A stretch of 23,290 nucleotides of DNA, from assembly GCA_002306745.1 (NCBI GenBank), contig DBSW01000158.1:1-23290 (forward strand), read 5' to 3'. Origin of the DNA: Dehalococcoidia bacterium UBA1332 (GTDB lineage: Bacteria; Chloroflexota; Dehalococcoidia; Lucifugimonadales; Lucifugimonadaceae). Of this stretch, positions 1-6,177 are shown piece after piece; positions within the stretch are counted from its first letter, which is position 1, and every line of letters starts with the position of its first letter. The position numbers and the translations under genes are program-made. The notes below the pieces were generated by a model. That model was given only the letters and a program-made list of their open reading frames with translations. It had not been told where the DNA came from and did no database searches.

Positions 1-1164
1 TTTCTGTCCATCGCAGACATCACCCAAGGAACGCCCTATTTGGGCAATCCCCTGATCCACCTATTCCTGTTCAGCCTGCTTATAATGTCTCCATTGGTGT
101 TTTTTCTTGGGCAAACCGTCCCATTACTGCTCAACACCGCAGACCACGACACCCGCAAGAGTGAAGCCACGGGCAATGCCACGGCGCTAAGTACGATTGG
201 TAACGTGCTTGGATGTTTGATCACATCCTTGCTGCTCATGTACTTCCTTGGAGTTGGGTACTCCATTTTCATCAATTGCCTGATCCTCGCGGTATGCGTC
301 TGTTTCTTGGTTGATTGGAACAACAGCAAAACGAAGTATGTGGTTGGTGCAACTTTTTCTTTCCTGATTATCGCGTTCACGCTGAACGTAAAAATCCCAG
401 ATCGCTTGTTCGCCGCGACTACCCCCTACTCGAATTTCTACGTTGCAGAGCATCCGGAAGGCAAGCGGTTCATCATCAATCGCAGTAGCGCCTCATTCAT
501 CGGGGAAAAGGACAGAAAAGGTTGGCCGTACATTGAGATCATGAAACAGGGCATATTTGCTGATGACATGACCGGGAAGGATATTCTGGTACTCGGTGCC
601 GGGGGCTTCACCCTCTCGGCAGAAGATACTCACGGCGCAAACTTTACTTATCTGGACGTTGACCCAAAGATCAAGCCAATTGCAGAGAAGTATTTCCTTG
701 AGGAACCCATCAAAGGTGAATTCATAGCCCAGGACGCCAGATCCTATCTGCTGACCAGCGAAAAAATATGGGATGTTATTGTCGTGGATCTGTATACAAA
801 TGCAGCCACGATACCGATGCACACATCCACCTTTGAGTTCTTCTCTCTGGTGAGCTCACGTCTCAAACCTTCCGGAAAAGCAGTCCTCAATATCGCAGCC
901 AATCCCCGATTAAACGATGCCTATTCCGTGAATATGGATTTCACCGTCCGCCAGGCATTATCAAGATGCATCACCGACATCACCGGGTACCAGAACGCTC
1001 TGGTGAATATCGTTTATTTCTGCTCTAAGAAGTCGAGCATGGACAATGAGGCGGTTGCTAGTTTGTATCGAGATGATACAACTAAAGTAACCGTGGACGG
1101 CTACGTCTCATCCCTGAACATCAAGAAATGGCAAAGCCGGGAAGACAACAATCATGGGCAATAG
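1..1164 (+). CDS. Membrane-anchored spermidine-synthase-like protein (partial, 5' end outside window)
   Basis: The reading frame is open to the left edge, so the true start lies upstream; the TTG at 40 is probably internal. The visible 387 residues begin with hydrophobic stretches (about residues 14-40, 60-80, 85-105 and 112-130), as in the membrane half of fused MFS/spermidine synthase proteins. A soluble Rossmann methyltransferase-fold domain follows, with a glycine-rich SAM-binding motif VLGAGG (about 197), the acidic motif YLDVDP (about 217), QDARSYL, and DVIVVDLYTN (about 258). This resembles the aminopropyltransferase (SpeE) family. The actual substrate cannot be read from sequence; such proteins may modify something other than putrescine. 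The last 11 bases overlap the next gene, so it heads a tightly coupled group with the Cas4-like pair. Confidence 0.8.
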   Translation, partial: FLSIADITQGTPYLGNPLIHLFLFSLLIMSPLVFFLGQTVPLLLNTADHDTRKSEATGNATALSTIGNVLGCLITSLLLMYFLGVGYSIFINCLILAVCVCFLVDWNNSKTKYVVGATFSFLIIAFTLNVKIPDRLFAATTPYSNFYVAEHPEGKRFIINRSSASFIGEKDRKGWPYIEIMKQGIFADDMTGKDILVLGAGGFTLSAEDTHGANFTYLDVDPKIKPIAEKYFLEEPIKGEFIAQDARSYLLTSEKIWDVIVVDLYTNAATIPMHTSTFEFFSLVSSRLKPSGKAVLNIAANPRLNDAYSVNMDFTVRQALSRCITDITGYQNALVNIVYFCSKKSSMDNEAVASLYRDDTTKVTVDGYVSSLNIKKWQSREDNNHGQ

Positions 1165-1570
1165 CAGAAAGTCAAAATGGGTGTCCGCCAGCGATGTTGG
1201 CAGGGCATCCTATTGCCCTCATTACCTGGAGCTGAAGGAAAAACGGACCAAACCATCCCAAGAGTCTATCGAAGCCAGGGCTAAGGGAGAAGTCAGTCAT
1301 GAAGAACTGAATCTTCAAGCTGAAGACCGACGCTGTTTCGTTGCAACTCATCTCTACGGGAGCGACCACCCCAATACATGCCTACTGAGGGAATATCGCG
1401 ACCAGAGGCTCGCTTCTCACACCACAGGCAGGGTTTTCATCACGGTTTACTATGCCATATCCCCTTACCTGGTCATCGCAGCGCGTAAATTACCCTTGAT
1501 CTCCAGGTTCATGCGGTACTTCGTGGACTGGAATATTCGTCGAATCCAGGAGAGGCATGGGGATGATTGA
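1154..1570 (+). CDS. Cas4 N-terminal-like segment fused to a CFI-box C-terminal domain
   Basis: This 138-residue protein has two parts. Residues 9-53 look like the start of a Cas4/RecB-type nuclease: SASDVGRASYCPHYLELK, with Cys21 in the place of the lone N-terminal iron-sulfur cysteine, then KGEVSHEELN, with His49 in the place of the conserved His of Cas4. The remaining active-site residues are absent. From residue 60 it matches the CFI-box C-terminal domain: CFVATHLYGS (Cys61), LLREYRDQRL, then a hydrophobic tail that may associate with the membrane (about residues 93-128). The gene overlaps the upstream spermidine-synthase-like gene by 11 bases and the downstream Cas4 core gene by 14 bases, which implies translational coupling. 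I infer that it supplies the missing N-terminal part of the next protein; this is not demonstrated. Confidence 0.72.
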   Translation: MGNSRKSKWVSASDVGRASYCPHYLELKEKRTKPSQESIEARAKGEVSHEELNLQAEDRRCFVATHLYGSDHPNTCLLREYRDQRLASHTTGRVFITVYYAISPYLVIAARKLPLISRFMRYFVDWNIRRIQERHGDD

Positions 1571-2081
1571 CATTCTGTTGTATGGCCTGCTTGGACTTGC
1601 TGCCGCTGCCCTTCTCTACAACTTCATCCGGCGCATTGCTAGGTCCAGAAGCGACCTTGGTATTGAAGGCAAGCTTATTTGGATGGACAAGGGCCGGTCT
1701 ACAAAGCCCTTCTTTAACCAGGTCTTCGAGGTACTGGGTAAGCCGGATCTCATGTACAGAGTACGCGGAGGCGTGTTGGCTGTTGAGTATAAAAGCCGTC
1801 GCGGCCCAGTATTCAAGAGCGATGTGGTGCAAGCAAAGTGTGCCGCTCTTGCAGCGCGTGGAAACGGTTACCAGGTCACGCGGTTGCTCGTTAAGACAGC
1901 AACCTCTGAACAATACATCGAGCTGCCGCGTGCTGACAAAGCTCTATTCAATGAGATCAAGGAATACGTAATACTTACCAGGCAAGCTAAAGCCGGTGTA
2001 AGGATGAAGGCATGGCCGAATGTAGGAAAGTGCCGTGGCTGTGCATTTAAGTACGATTGCGTTCATGCCCAAAGAAAATAA
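1557..2081 (+). CDS. Cas4-like PD-(D/E)XK nuclease core with N-terminal membrane anchor
   Basis: The 174-residue protein starts at an ATG behind a clear GGAGAGG ribosome binding site. Residues 4-24 form a likely transmembrane helix. The nuclease core follows: GKPD with Asp64, then EYK with Glu77 and Lys79 (the D...ExK metal-binding set), then Gln92 in VVQAKCAA, corresponding to the QxxxY motif with Cys where Tyr is usual. The C-terminus has CRGCAFKYDC (Cys159, Cys162, Cys168), the three C-terminal cysteines of a Cas4/AddB-type 4Fe-4S cluster. The fourth, N-terminal cysteine of that cluster is not in this protein but has a counterpart in the preceding overlapping gene. Cas4 proteins cut single-stranded DNA ends; no CRISPR array or cas1/cas2 is nearby, so this is a solo mobile-element nuclease. 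Database annotation would probably be Dna2/Cas4 domain protein. Confidence 0.8.
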   Translation: MGMIDILLYGLLGLAAAALLYNFIRRIARSRSDLGIEGKLIWMDKGRSTKPFFNQVFEVLGKPDLMYRVRGGVLAVEYKSRRGPVFKSDVVQAKCAALAARGNGYQVTRLLVKTATSEQYIELPRADKALFNEIKEYVILTRQAKAGVRMKAWPNVGKCRGCAFKYDCVHAQRK

Positions 2082-2325
2082 ACCAAACTGGCCTACTCCC
2101 GTTCCATCTGGCAGATACGAGCCGGGATTATGTGTTTCTAGGCTATCAGCGCAGCAGAAAAATTCGCTATGGCTCCACCTGAAAAGCAAGCACCCTCAGA
2201 AAGCGATGGAAATTACGGAAATAATGAACGATCCCATCGTTTCATCACTCATCGGAACGTTCGATGGGTCTTTGGTGATTGAGCGTGAGTTTGTCCCTGA
2301 AAGTCTGCTATCCCTTCTTGAATGA
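2065..2325 (+). CDS. Hypothetical protein, fourth gene of the Cas4-like operon
   Basis: An 86-residue reading frame whose ATG lies inside the end of the Cas4-like gene (17-base overlap). An in-frame GTG at 2035 would lengthen it by ten residues, but the ATG is preferred. The product is soluble, with a Pro-rich start (PNWPTPVPSGRYEP) and a mostly helical remainder; no membrane segment or metal-binding motif is visible. I do not recognise the family. The overlap suggests co-translation with the nuclease and a role in the same process, but this is inference. It ends 22 bases before the convergent response-regulator gene. Confidence 0.6.
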   Translation: MPKENKPNWPTPVPSGRYEPGLCVSRLSAQQKNSLWLHLKSKHPQKAMEITEIMNDPIVSSLIGTFDGSLVIEREFVPESLLSLLE

Positions 2326-2347
2326 GCGTGATCTCAAAGTATTTTAG

Positions 2348-2701
2348 TTAGATGTAAGGGATAACATCTTCTGGCATGACTGGTTTCTTAATAAACCGGG
2401 TAGCGCCAGCGTTCATGGCTTTGTTTTCATTCGATGATCGTGACGACATCGCAAGTACCTTCTGTAACGGATACTCTGCCTTGATTCTCGCAATGACTTT
2501 CTCCCCAGACATCACCGGCATTTCCATATCAGTGATAACCAGATCCGGCTTAATTCTGGCATACTCTTTAATACCCAAAGCACCGTTCTCAGCCCCGTAG
2601 ACTTCAAAGTGCTCTTCGCCCAATAACGCCCGAAGCGCTTTGATGATCATTTCGTTGTCGTCAATGACTAAGATGGTTTTCTTGGCCATATTCACTACCA
2701 T
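2348..2701 (-). CDS. Stand-alone CheY-like response regulator receiver
   Basis: A single receiver domain without an output domain. Counting from the MAKK methionine (ATG at 2689), the acidic pair is Asp10-Asp11 in LVIDDNE, the phospho-acceptor is Asp54 in LVITDMEMP, the switch Ser/Thr position is Ser82/83, and the conserved lysine is Lys102 in FIKKPV. All receiver residues needed for phosphorylation are therefore present. The last helix is short, since the protein stops at VIPYI. The ATG at 2701 overlaps the stop of the upstream gene as TGATG, pointing to coupled translation; the ATG at 2689 matches receiver N-termini better and could be the real start. No histidine kinase lies in the window, so phosphorylation would come from a host kinase or one elsewhere on the element. 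It may act by protein-protein contact. Confidence 0.88.
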   Translation of the reverse strand: MVVNMAKKTILVIDDNEMIIKALRALLGEEHFEVYGAENGALGIKEYARIKPDLVITDMEMPVMSGEKVIARIKAEYPLQKVLAMSSRSSNENKAMNAGATRFIKKPVMPEDVIPYI

Positions 2702-2988
2702 CAATGGACAGTGGCATGGTTATAGTTCATAACGAAGCCATATGATCCACCGCCTTTCTGAAACTGCGTGCTCAACTCTCTATTGAGGTTGAGCACCAGC
2801 AAGTTGAAGGTTTCAAGCGTCATTCCATCCTGGACGTACCGGATCAAAACATCGATGTCGAGTTGATAACCAGACTCACAGTTGGCAGATACAGTATTAA
2901 GCATGACCTCCATTGATTCCTGGAGTAGGTCTTCATCAATACAGCCTGCTATATAGGTCGGTGGCATCATAAGTATTTCTCTTATCAT
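2701..2988 (-). CDS. Small hypothetical protein coupled to the receiver gene
   Basis: A 95-residue frame directly upstream of the receiver gene, whose start overlaps this stop (TGATG). In-frame ATGs at 2970 and 2967 are alternative starts; AGAG lies eight bases before 2970, so MMPPTYIAGC may be the true N-terminus. The protein appears soluble and helical, with a Gly-rich turn (QKGGGSYG) near the end and two cysteines. I do not recognise a family. Being co-transcribed with a receiver that has no output domain, it could be the receiver's binding partner; this is inference from position only. Confidence 0.6.
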   Translation of the reverse strand: MIREILMMPPTYIAGCIDEDLLQESMEVMLNTVSANCESGYQLDIDVLIRYVQDGMTLETFNLLVLNLNRELSTQFQKGGGSYGFVMNYNHATVH

Positions 2989-3014
2989 TATTGTTAGTAC
3001 ATCCAGGACAACAC

Positions 3015-3648
3015 TCAGTTAAGCTGAATCGGGTAAACCGCTTCAGTACACGTTTCAGGCTCATCTCTCAAACAGGCCTGAAAAATCACATTGGCCGCCT
3101 TGGGTATTACATCCAGCCAAGAGCTGGTATCGACAGACAGATCTTTGAATCCATGCAGCTTATCCAGAGGGATACTGGTACAACTGAGATTACTCTGGTT
3201 GTCCTGAGCATAGACACATTGAAATGACGCTGTATCAGCACACGCATGTTGAGCGGTACCCGGCAAAGAGCACTCTATGGTGAACAACTTCAGGTCCTCT
3301 TCCTGCACCTGGCCATCAGTACTCAAATAGACATTGGCATCGTAAAGGTACTGCTCACCGGAACCAATCGTAGTGTTATCTGTATAGTAAACATCCACAT
3401 TCCAGATCAAACTTACGGTATCGCCGGGACTGAAGTGATTTTCTTCTTCACCAGTGGAAGCAGCTAAGTTAAAGGCCTTTGGCTGCATTGGTTCCGGTGC
3501 AAATTCAAATACCAGCTCCGGTGGTTCACTGGGATTAAGGTTACTTGGTGCCTGCGAACCATTGCTTGACGATCCCCCCCCCTCCGCCACCACAGGCAGA
3601 AAGAATAGAGGCAATGCTGACCAGAAGTAGGAATCTTGATGTGTTCAT
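3015..3648 (-). CDS. Lipoprotein gene interrupted by a one-base shift at a G9 tract
   Basis: An ATG at 3648 with GGAGAAG seven bases upstream starts MNTSRFLLLVSIASILSAC, a classic lipoprotein signal with lipobox LSAC. Right after the lipid-anchored cysteine comes a Gly run encoded by nine consecutive Gs (3574-3582, minus strand). As written, translation then goes out of frame and stops at 3541 after 35 residues. With eight or eleven Gs, the frame continues into a 200-residue mature domain (SSSNGSQAPS, then a beta-rich part with several cysteines) ending at 3015. Signal peptide and mature part clearly belong together. The mature part looks like an Ig-like or similar extracytoplasmic beta domain, but I cannot name it. 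The gene is either phase-variable (OFF in this copy), freshly mutated, or affected by a homopolymer read error. Confidence 0.75.
3574..3582. repeat. Mononucleotide tract C9/G9 inside a lipoprotein gene
   Basis: Nine consecutive Cs on the plus strand, read as nine Gs in the lipoprotein gene, follow codons for Ala-Cys-Gly-Gly-Gly. The reading frame is restored with eight Gs (or eleven). Runs of this length are prone to slipped-strand mispairing, the usual basis of phase-variable surface lipoproteins, and are also a common site of sequencing error. Confidence 0.85.
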
Positions 3649-3668
3649 GAGCTTCTCCATGCTTAGTT

Positions 3669-4136
3669 TTGTCCAACGGTATTCTACTGGAGAGACTTTT
3701 AGAAGACATAAAAAAAGGGCCACCAGCAGATGACCTTTTTCTAAAATTCTCAATTTCTACATCTTTGTGCCAGCGTGGCGGCGATACAGTGGAAATTGTC
3801 CATCATGATGACCTTTATGGTCGGTCCTACGGAGACTGGCCGTGGGCATATCGCTGTAAAGGATGTGGCTCATATGTTGGTATGCACCCATTCACCAACA
3901 TACCGCTTGGCACCCTCGCAACCACTGAGATGCGTGAAGCAAGGAAGCGCTGTAAATCGCCGTTCGAGGCGCTTTACAAATCAGGCAGGCTTACCAGAAG
4001 TGATGCATATAAGCGTCTAGCAGAGAAACTCGGCATTGAGCACGAAGCTTGTCACTTTGGCTGGTTTGATGTGGAAATGTGTCTTAAAGCAGAGCAGGCA
4101 GCACGGGAGATATTCATCGAGATTTACCGCTCTTAG
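3669..4136 (+). CDS. DUF3268-like zinc-finger-containing protein
   Basis: The body is typical of the DUF3268 zinc-finger-containing family: YGRSYGDWPWAYRCKGCGSY (Cys63 and Cys66 from the TTG), VGMHPFTNIPLGTLA, a helix with EMREARKR, then a repeat-like helical region ending in FGWFDVEMC. In this family the first metal-binding pair is CxxC near the N-terminus; here it reads CQRGGDTVEIV, so only Cys34 of that pair is visible, as if one codon were missing. No ATG is available: the frame begins at TTG 3669, and TTG at 3765 would place the first cysteine at residue 2, where relatives usually have it. Neither has a convincing ribosome binding site, and the region before 3765 overlaps the upstream terminator. 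The function of this family is not known; nucleic acid binding is a guess. Confidence 0.7.
   Translation: MSNGILLERLLEDIKKGPPADDLFLKFSISTSLCQRGGDTVEIVHHDDLYGRSYGDWPWAYRCKGCGSYVGMHPFTNIPLGTLATTEMREARKRCKSPFEALYKSGRLTRSDAYKRLAEKLGIEHEACHFGWFDVEMCLKAEQAAREIFIEIYRS
3681..3686 (-). promoter_or_regulatory. Possible -10 element for the lipoprotein gene
   Basis: On the minus strand TAGAAT lies 33 bases before the lipoprotein ATG at 3648, giving a short leader. The -35 position 17 bases upstream (ATGTCT) matches the consensus poorly, so the promoter would be weak or need an activator. It sits between the terminator at 3710-3735 and the gene. Confidence 0.3.
3710..3735 (-). terminator. Rho-independent terminator upstream of the lipoprotein gene
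   Basis: Read on the minus strand, GGTCATC and GGTGGCC form a seven-pair stem (two G-U wobbles) around a TGCT loop, followed by seven Ts. The wobble pairs make it asymmetric, so it should work on minus-strand transcripts only. It lies 62 bases before the lipoprotein start and would stop antisense transcription through the zinc-finger gene from entering the lipoprotein gene. Confidence 0.5.
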
Positions 4137-4216
4137 CGCCTAAGTACAGTTGCTAGTTCGAACTTTCGTGAGAGTCTGATTATGAAACAGATTTTACGGA
4201 AGCAGAGGACAAAATC

Positions 4217-4603
4217 ATGTGCAAAGAGACCCTGAGCAAAACTCTTACTGAGGCAAATAACAGTACCGGGTACTTTATGCCGGTCTGGGTGATGGATGAG
4301 CTGAAGAAGCATATCCCATCCGGCGTGATGAAGTGGGCTGAAAACCAATGTCACGCATTTGGAAAAGAGCAGGAGTACCGACTTGAAGCGGTTCGCAACC
4401 GGCCACCAGTCGGCGCATACGAACTGACGTGCTCAAAATGCGGCGGTGACAATGTGGTTAAGGACGCATTCGCATCGTGGGATGTCAATGCTCAGGAATT
4501 CGTCCTCTATGCGACATACGATGAATCCTACTGCCATGACTGTGAAGAGTCGGTTTCATTGAATGAATCTGTCATAGCCACCAGCGAGGCTTCGCAAGCA
4601 TGA
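4217..4603 (+). CDS. Zinc-ribbon hypothetical protein
   Basis: A 128-residue protein whose ATG follows an AGAGGA ribosome binding site. The N-terminal half is helical. The C-terminal half carries two CxxC pairs, CSKC (72/75) and CHDC (106/109), separated by VVKDAFASWDVNAQEFVL. This layout resembles the small zinc-ribbon proteins with a DAxAxWD signature often encoded on ICEs and plasmids; their function is not established. The stop overlaps the next start (ATGA at 4600-4603), so it opens a probable three-gene unit extending to 5597. Confidence 0.7.
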   Translation: MCKETLSKTLTEANNSTGYFMPVWVMDELKKHIPSGVMKWAENQCHAFGKEQEYRLEAVRNRPPVGAYELTCSKCGGDNVVKDAFASWDVNAQEFVLYATYDESYCHDCEESVSLNESVIATSEASQA

Positions 4604-5148
4604 GCTTCAACGGAGCCGTTACAGAAGAAGAATCCGAGCAAAGAATACCGATTATCGTGTTTGGCCTCGAAGGCTATGCGGAGAAATCGTGCGGAGGATG
4701 GGGCTTCTACGGCAAGTGGGCCTCACATACTGGCTATCGCCATACACATGGGTCCGAGCTGGACAAAGAAGGGCTACAGCATCTTGCCAAGGAGCTGTAC
4801 CGAGAGCAGTCAACTCTATGCTACCTGATCGGAGACGAACATAAAGAATTTGGTTGGAAGAAGGTCCGAATCAATATGCACGGTCATGTAGAGATTCGAC
4901 TTCCTCAGTGGGCAGATACTTCAATCAAAGATGCTCTGTCTTCTCTAGGTGTTTGCATGAGCTGCCCAAGTAACTGTTATTGGGTCTTCCCTTCAGACGT
5001 TGAGTTATACCAAGCAAAGGAGGTGCTGGAACCGCTACTTCAACCAAATACTCGGTTTGCCGACGAGACCGACCTCGCACGCAAGCTTTCAGAAAACTTC
5101 CCCTCTTCGGAGTTGGGATTTAGAGAAACACAACTATCTCTTTTTTAA
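4600..5148 (+). CDS. Hypothetical protein
   Basis: A 182-residue cytosolic protein beginning at the ATGA overlap with the zinc-ribbon gene. Notable parts are a Gly/aromatic-rich stretch (SCGGWGFYGKWASHTGYRHT, about 30-49) and a Cys pair in GVCMSCPSNC (about 117-126). No signal peptide or membrane segment is evident. I do not recognise the family. The coupling with its neighbour suggests joint expression. Confidence 0.65.
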   Translation: MSFNGAVTEEESEQRIPIIVFGLEGYAEKSCGGWGFYGKWASHTGYRHTHGSELDKEGLQHLAKELYREQSTLCYLIGDEHKEFGWKKVRINMHGHVEIRLPQWADTSIKDALSSLGVCMSCPSNCYWVFPSDVELYQAKEVLEPLLQPNTRFADETDLARKLSENFPSSELGFRETQLSLF

Positions 5149-5165
5149 CCAGAAGGAACCTTACC

Positions 5166-5597
5166 ATGACAATCGAAACATCTATGATCGTCCGTACCGT
5201 ACATTCCGAAAAGGTCACAGCCCTCTTCGCCTCAACTGACATCGAGATTCTCAACCAGGTATCTGATGACTCCGAAAGTATTACCAAACTCCAAATTGGC
5301 GGGATTAACTGTCGTGGCGATCTTCGGCTCGAAGTAATTCTCGATCATCTCCGGCAGCAAGGCATCTCATACAGCTATTACTGGCAGGAGCACAACTGCA
5401 ATCAGGGCGGTGAAAGCCACTATCGCTCCAATGGCAAGGAGGATCAGCACCTGTCCTGGATGGACTATGAGAAGGATGTGGTTAATATTGAAGATGTACG
5501 GCAGGCCGTGGCCCAAGGGGAGACAGCCGTTCTTGAGCTGCTGGAAGCATCGGAAACCCGTTTTACGCCTTGGGATTGGAATGAGGTGGCCGCGTAA
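5166..5597 (+). CDS. Hypothetical protein
   Basis: A 143-residue acidic protein with an AAGGA ribosome binding site nine bases before the ATG and a 17-base gap from the previous gene. It looks alpha/beta and soluble, with a His/Gln/Asn-rich central part (WQEHNCNQGGESHYRSNGKE) and a C-terminal TPWDWNEVAA. No family is recognised. It appears to be the last gene of the unit starting at 4217; the DnaA-box-like palindrome begins seven bases after its stop. Confidence 0.65.
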   Translation: MTIETSMIVRTVHSEKVTALFASTDIEILNQVSDDSESITKLQIGGINCRGDLRLEVILDHLRQQGISYSYYWQEHNCNQGGESHYRSNGKEDQHLSWMDYEKDVVNIEDVRQAVAQGETAVLELLEASETRFTPWDWNEVAA

Positions 5598-5603
5598 TAC
5601 ACG

Positions 5604-5647
5604 GAGATTATCCACAGAAATTGGTGGATAACTCTTGGTATAATCTC
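5604..5647 (+). promoter_or_regulatory. Extended -10 promoter overlapped by nested inverted repeats with DnaA-box-like sequence
   Basis: TATAAT at 5639-5644 preceded by TGG forms an extended -10 element; there is no good -35, as usual for this class. Immediately upstream is an inverted repeat, TTATCCAC (5608-5615) and GTGGATAA (5624-5631), separated by eight bases. The left copy extends to TTATCCACA (5608-5616), a perfect match to the DnaA box consensus TTATNCACA; the right copy matches eight of nine. An outer repeat, GAGATTAT (5604-5611) and ATAATCTC (5640-5647), encloses both. The arrangement would let a dimeric repressor, or DnaA, cover the promoter of the membrane-protein gene at 5692. 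Confidence 0.5.
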
Positions 5648-5691
5648 TGCCATGACTTGATATATCTGGGCTGGACCCATTTGGTTAGAAT

Positions 5692-6171
5692 ATGATCAGA
5701 TTACAGAACAAATTAACTGATTATCCGTTCAGTCGTCGTGAACGGTTCTACAACGTACTCGGACTGATAATCCTTGCGGTGGCAGGGATTGCAGCTCTGA
5801 TTGCGTATGGCCTGGGTCCACTATTCACTGGTAAGCCTTGGCAGCTCGTATCACCGTGGCTTCATGTGATCTCCGCCATCACTGGAGCCTTATTGGTATG
5901 GCTGGGTTCAGGCCATGCTATCAAACAGGAGGGAGCCGCAATGGATGCTTCTTTAAAACGGTTTTGGCCGTATCGGGTTTTACGTTGGATAGTAGCCAAG
6001 GTGTTTAGCATCATCTGGTTTGTCATCACCTTAATTTTCTTTGCCTGGATCAGGCAAACACCATCAAGCTCACCAGGAGCATATGACCAACGTGAGCGAA
6101 ATGCTGATGACATCTGGGATGGACACCCGAAACACTATTATGACAATGATCCACCAAAGCCGTTTTCATAA
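5692..6171 (+). CDS. Small inner-membrane protein of unknown function
   Basis: A 159-residue protein with three likely membrane helices (about 24-46, 58-78 and 98-122) and a charged, Pro/His-rich cytosolic tail ending DPPKPFS. The N-terminal part before the first helix is basic. The start lies about 41 bases after the presumed transcription start of the extended -10 promoter; its ribosome binding site is weak. No family is recognised. It converges with the minus-strand nuclease-like gene with a six-base gap and no evident terminator. Candidate roles such as entry exclusion would be speculation. Confidence 0.65.
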   Translation: MIRLQNKLTDYPFSRRERFYNVLGLIILAVAGIAALIAYGLGPLFTGKPWQLVSPWLHVISAITGALLVWLGSGHAIKQEGAAMDASLKRFWPYRVLRWIVAKVFSIIWFVITLIFFAWIRQTPSSSPGAYDQRERNADDIWDGHPKHYYDNDPPKPFS

Positions 6172-6177
6172 GTCAGG

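Noticed and set aside
1154..2081. Cas4 as part of a CRISPR-Cas locus
   Set aside because: No repeat-spacer array and no cas1, cas2 or effector gene occurs in the window; the nuclease sits among conjugative element genes.
1154..2081. The two Cas4 halves as one gene broken by a frameshift or sequencing error
   Set aside because: The first gene carries a complete extra C-terminal CFI-box domain and the second has its own ribosome binding site and membrane helix, so a one-base change would not give an ordinary Cas4.
3464..3753. Separate small genes in the other two minus frames around the lipoprotein start
   Set aside because: They are explained as the signal peptide part and a shadow frame of the single frameshifted lipoprotein gene.
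4155..4164. Perfect ten-base palindrome AGTTCGAACT upstream of the zinc-ribbon gene
   Set aside because: Could be an operator, but it is short, has no second copy in the window and no clear promoter next to it.
4182..4235. A 17-codon frame (MKQILRKQRTKSCAKRP) overlapping the start of the zinc-ribbon gene
   Set aside because: No ribosome binding site and no hairpin alternatives typical of a leader peptide; it may be chance.
5604..5647. The palindromic region as the element's oriT
   Set aside because: No relaxase gene is near and no asymmetric nick-site motif is recognisable; the promoter/operator reading fits better.
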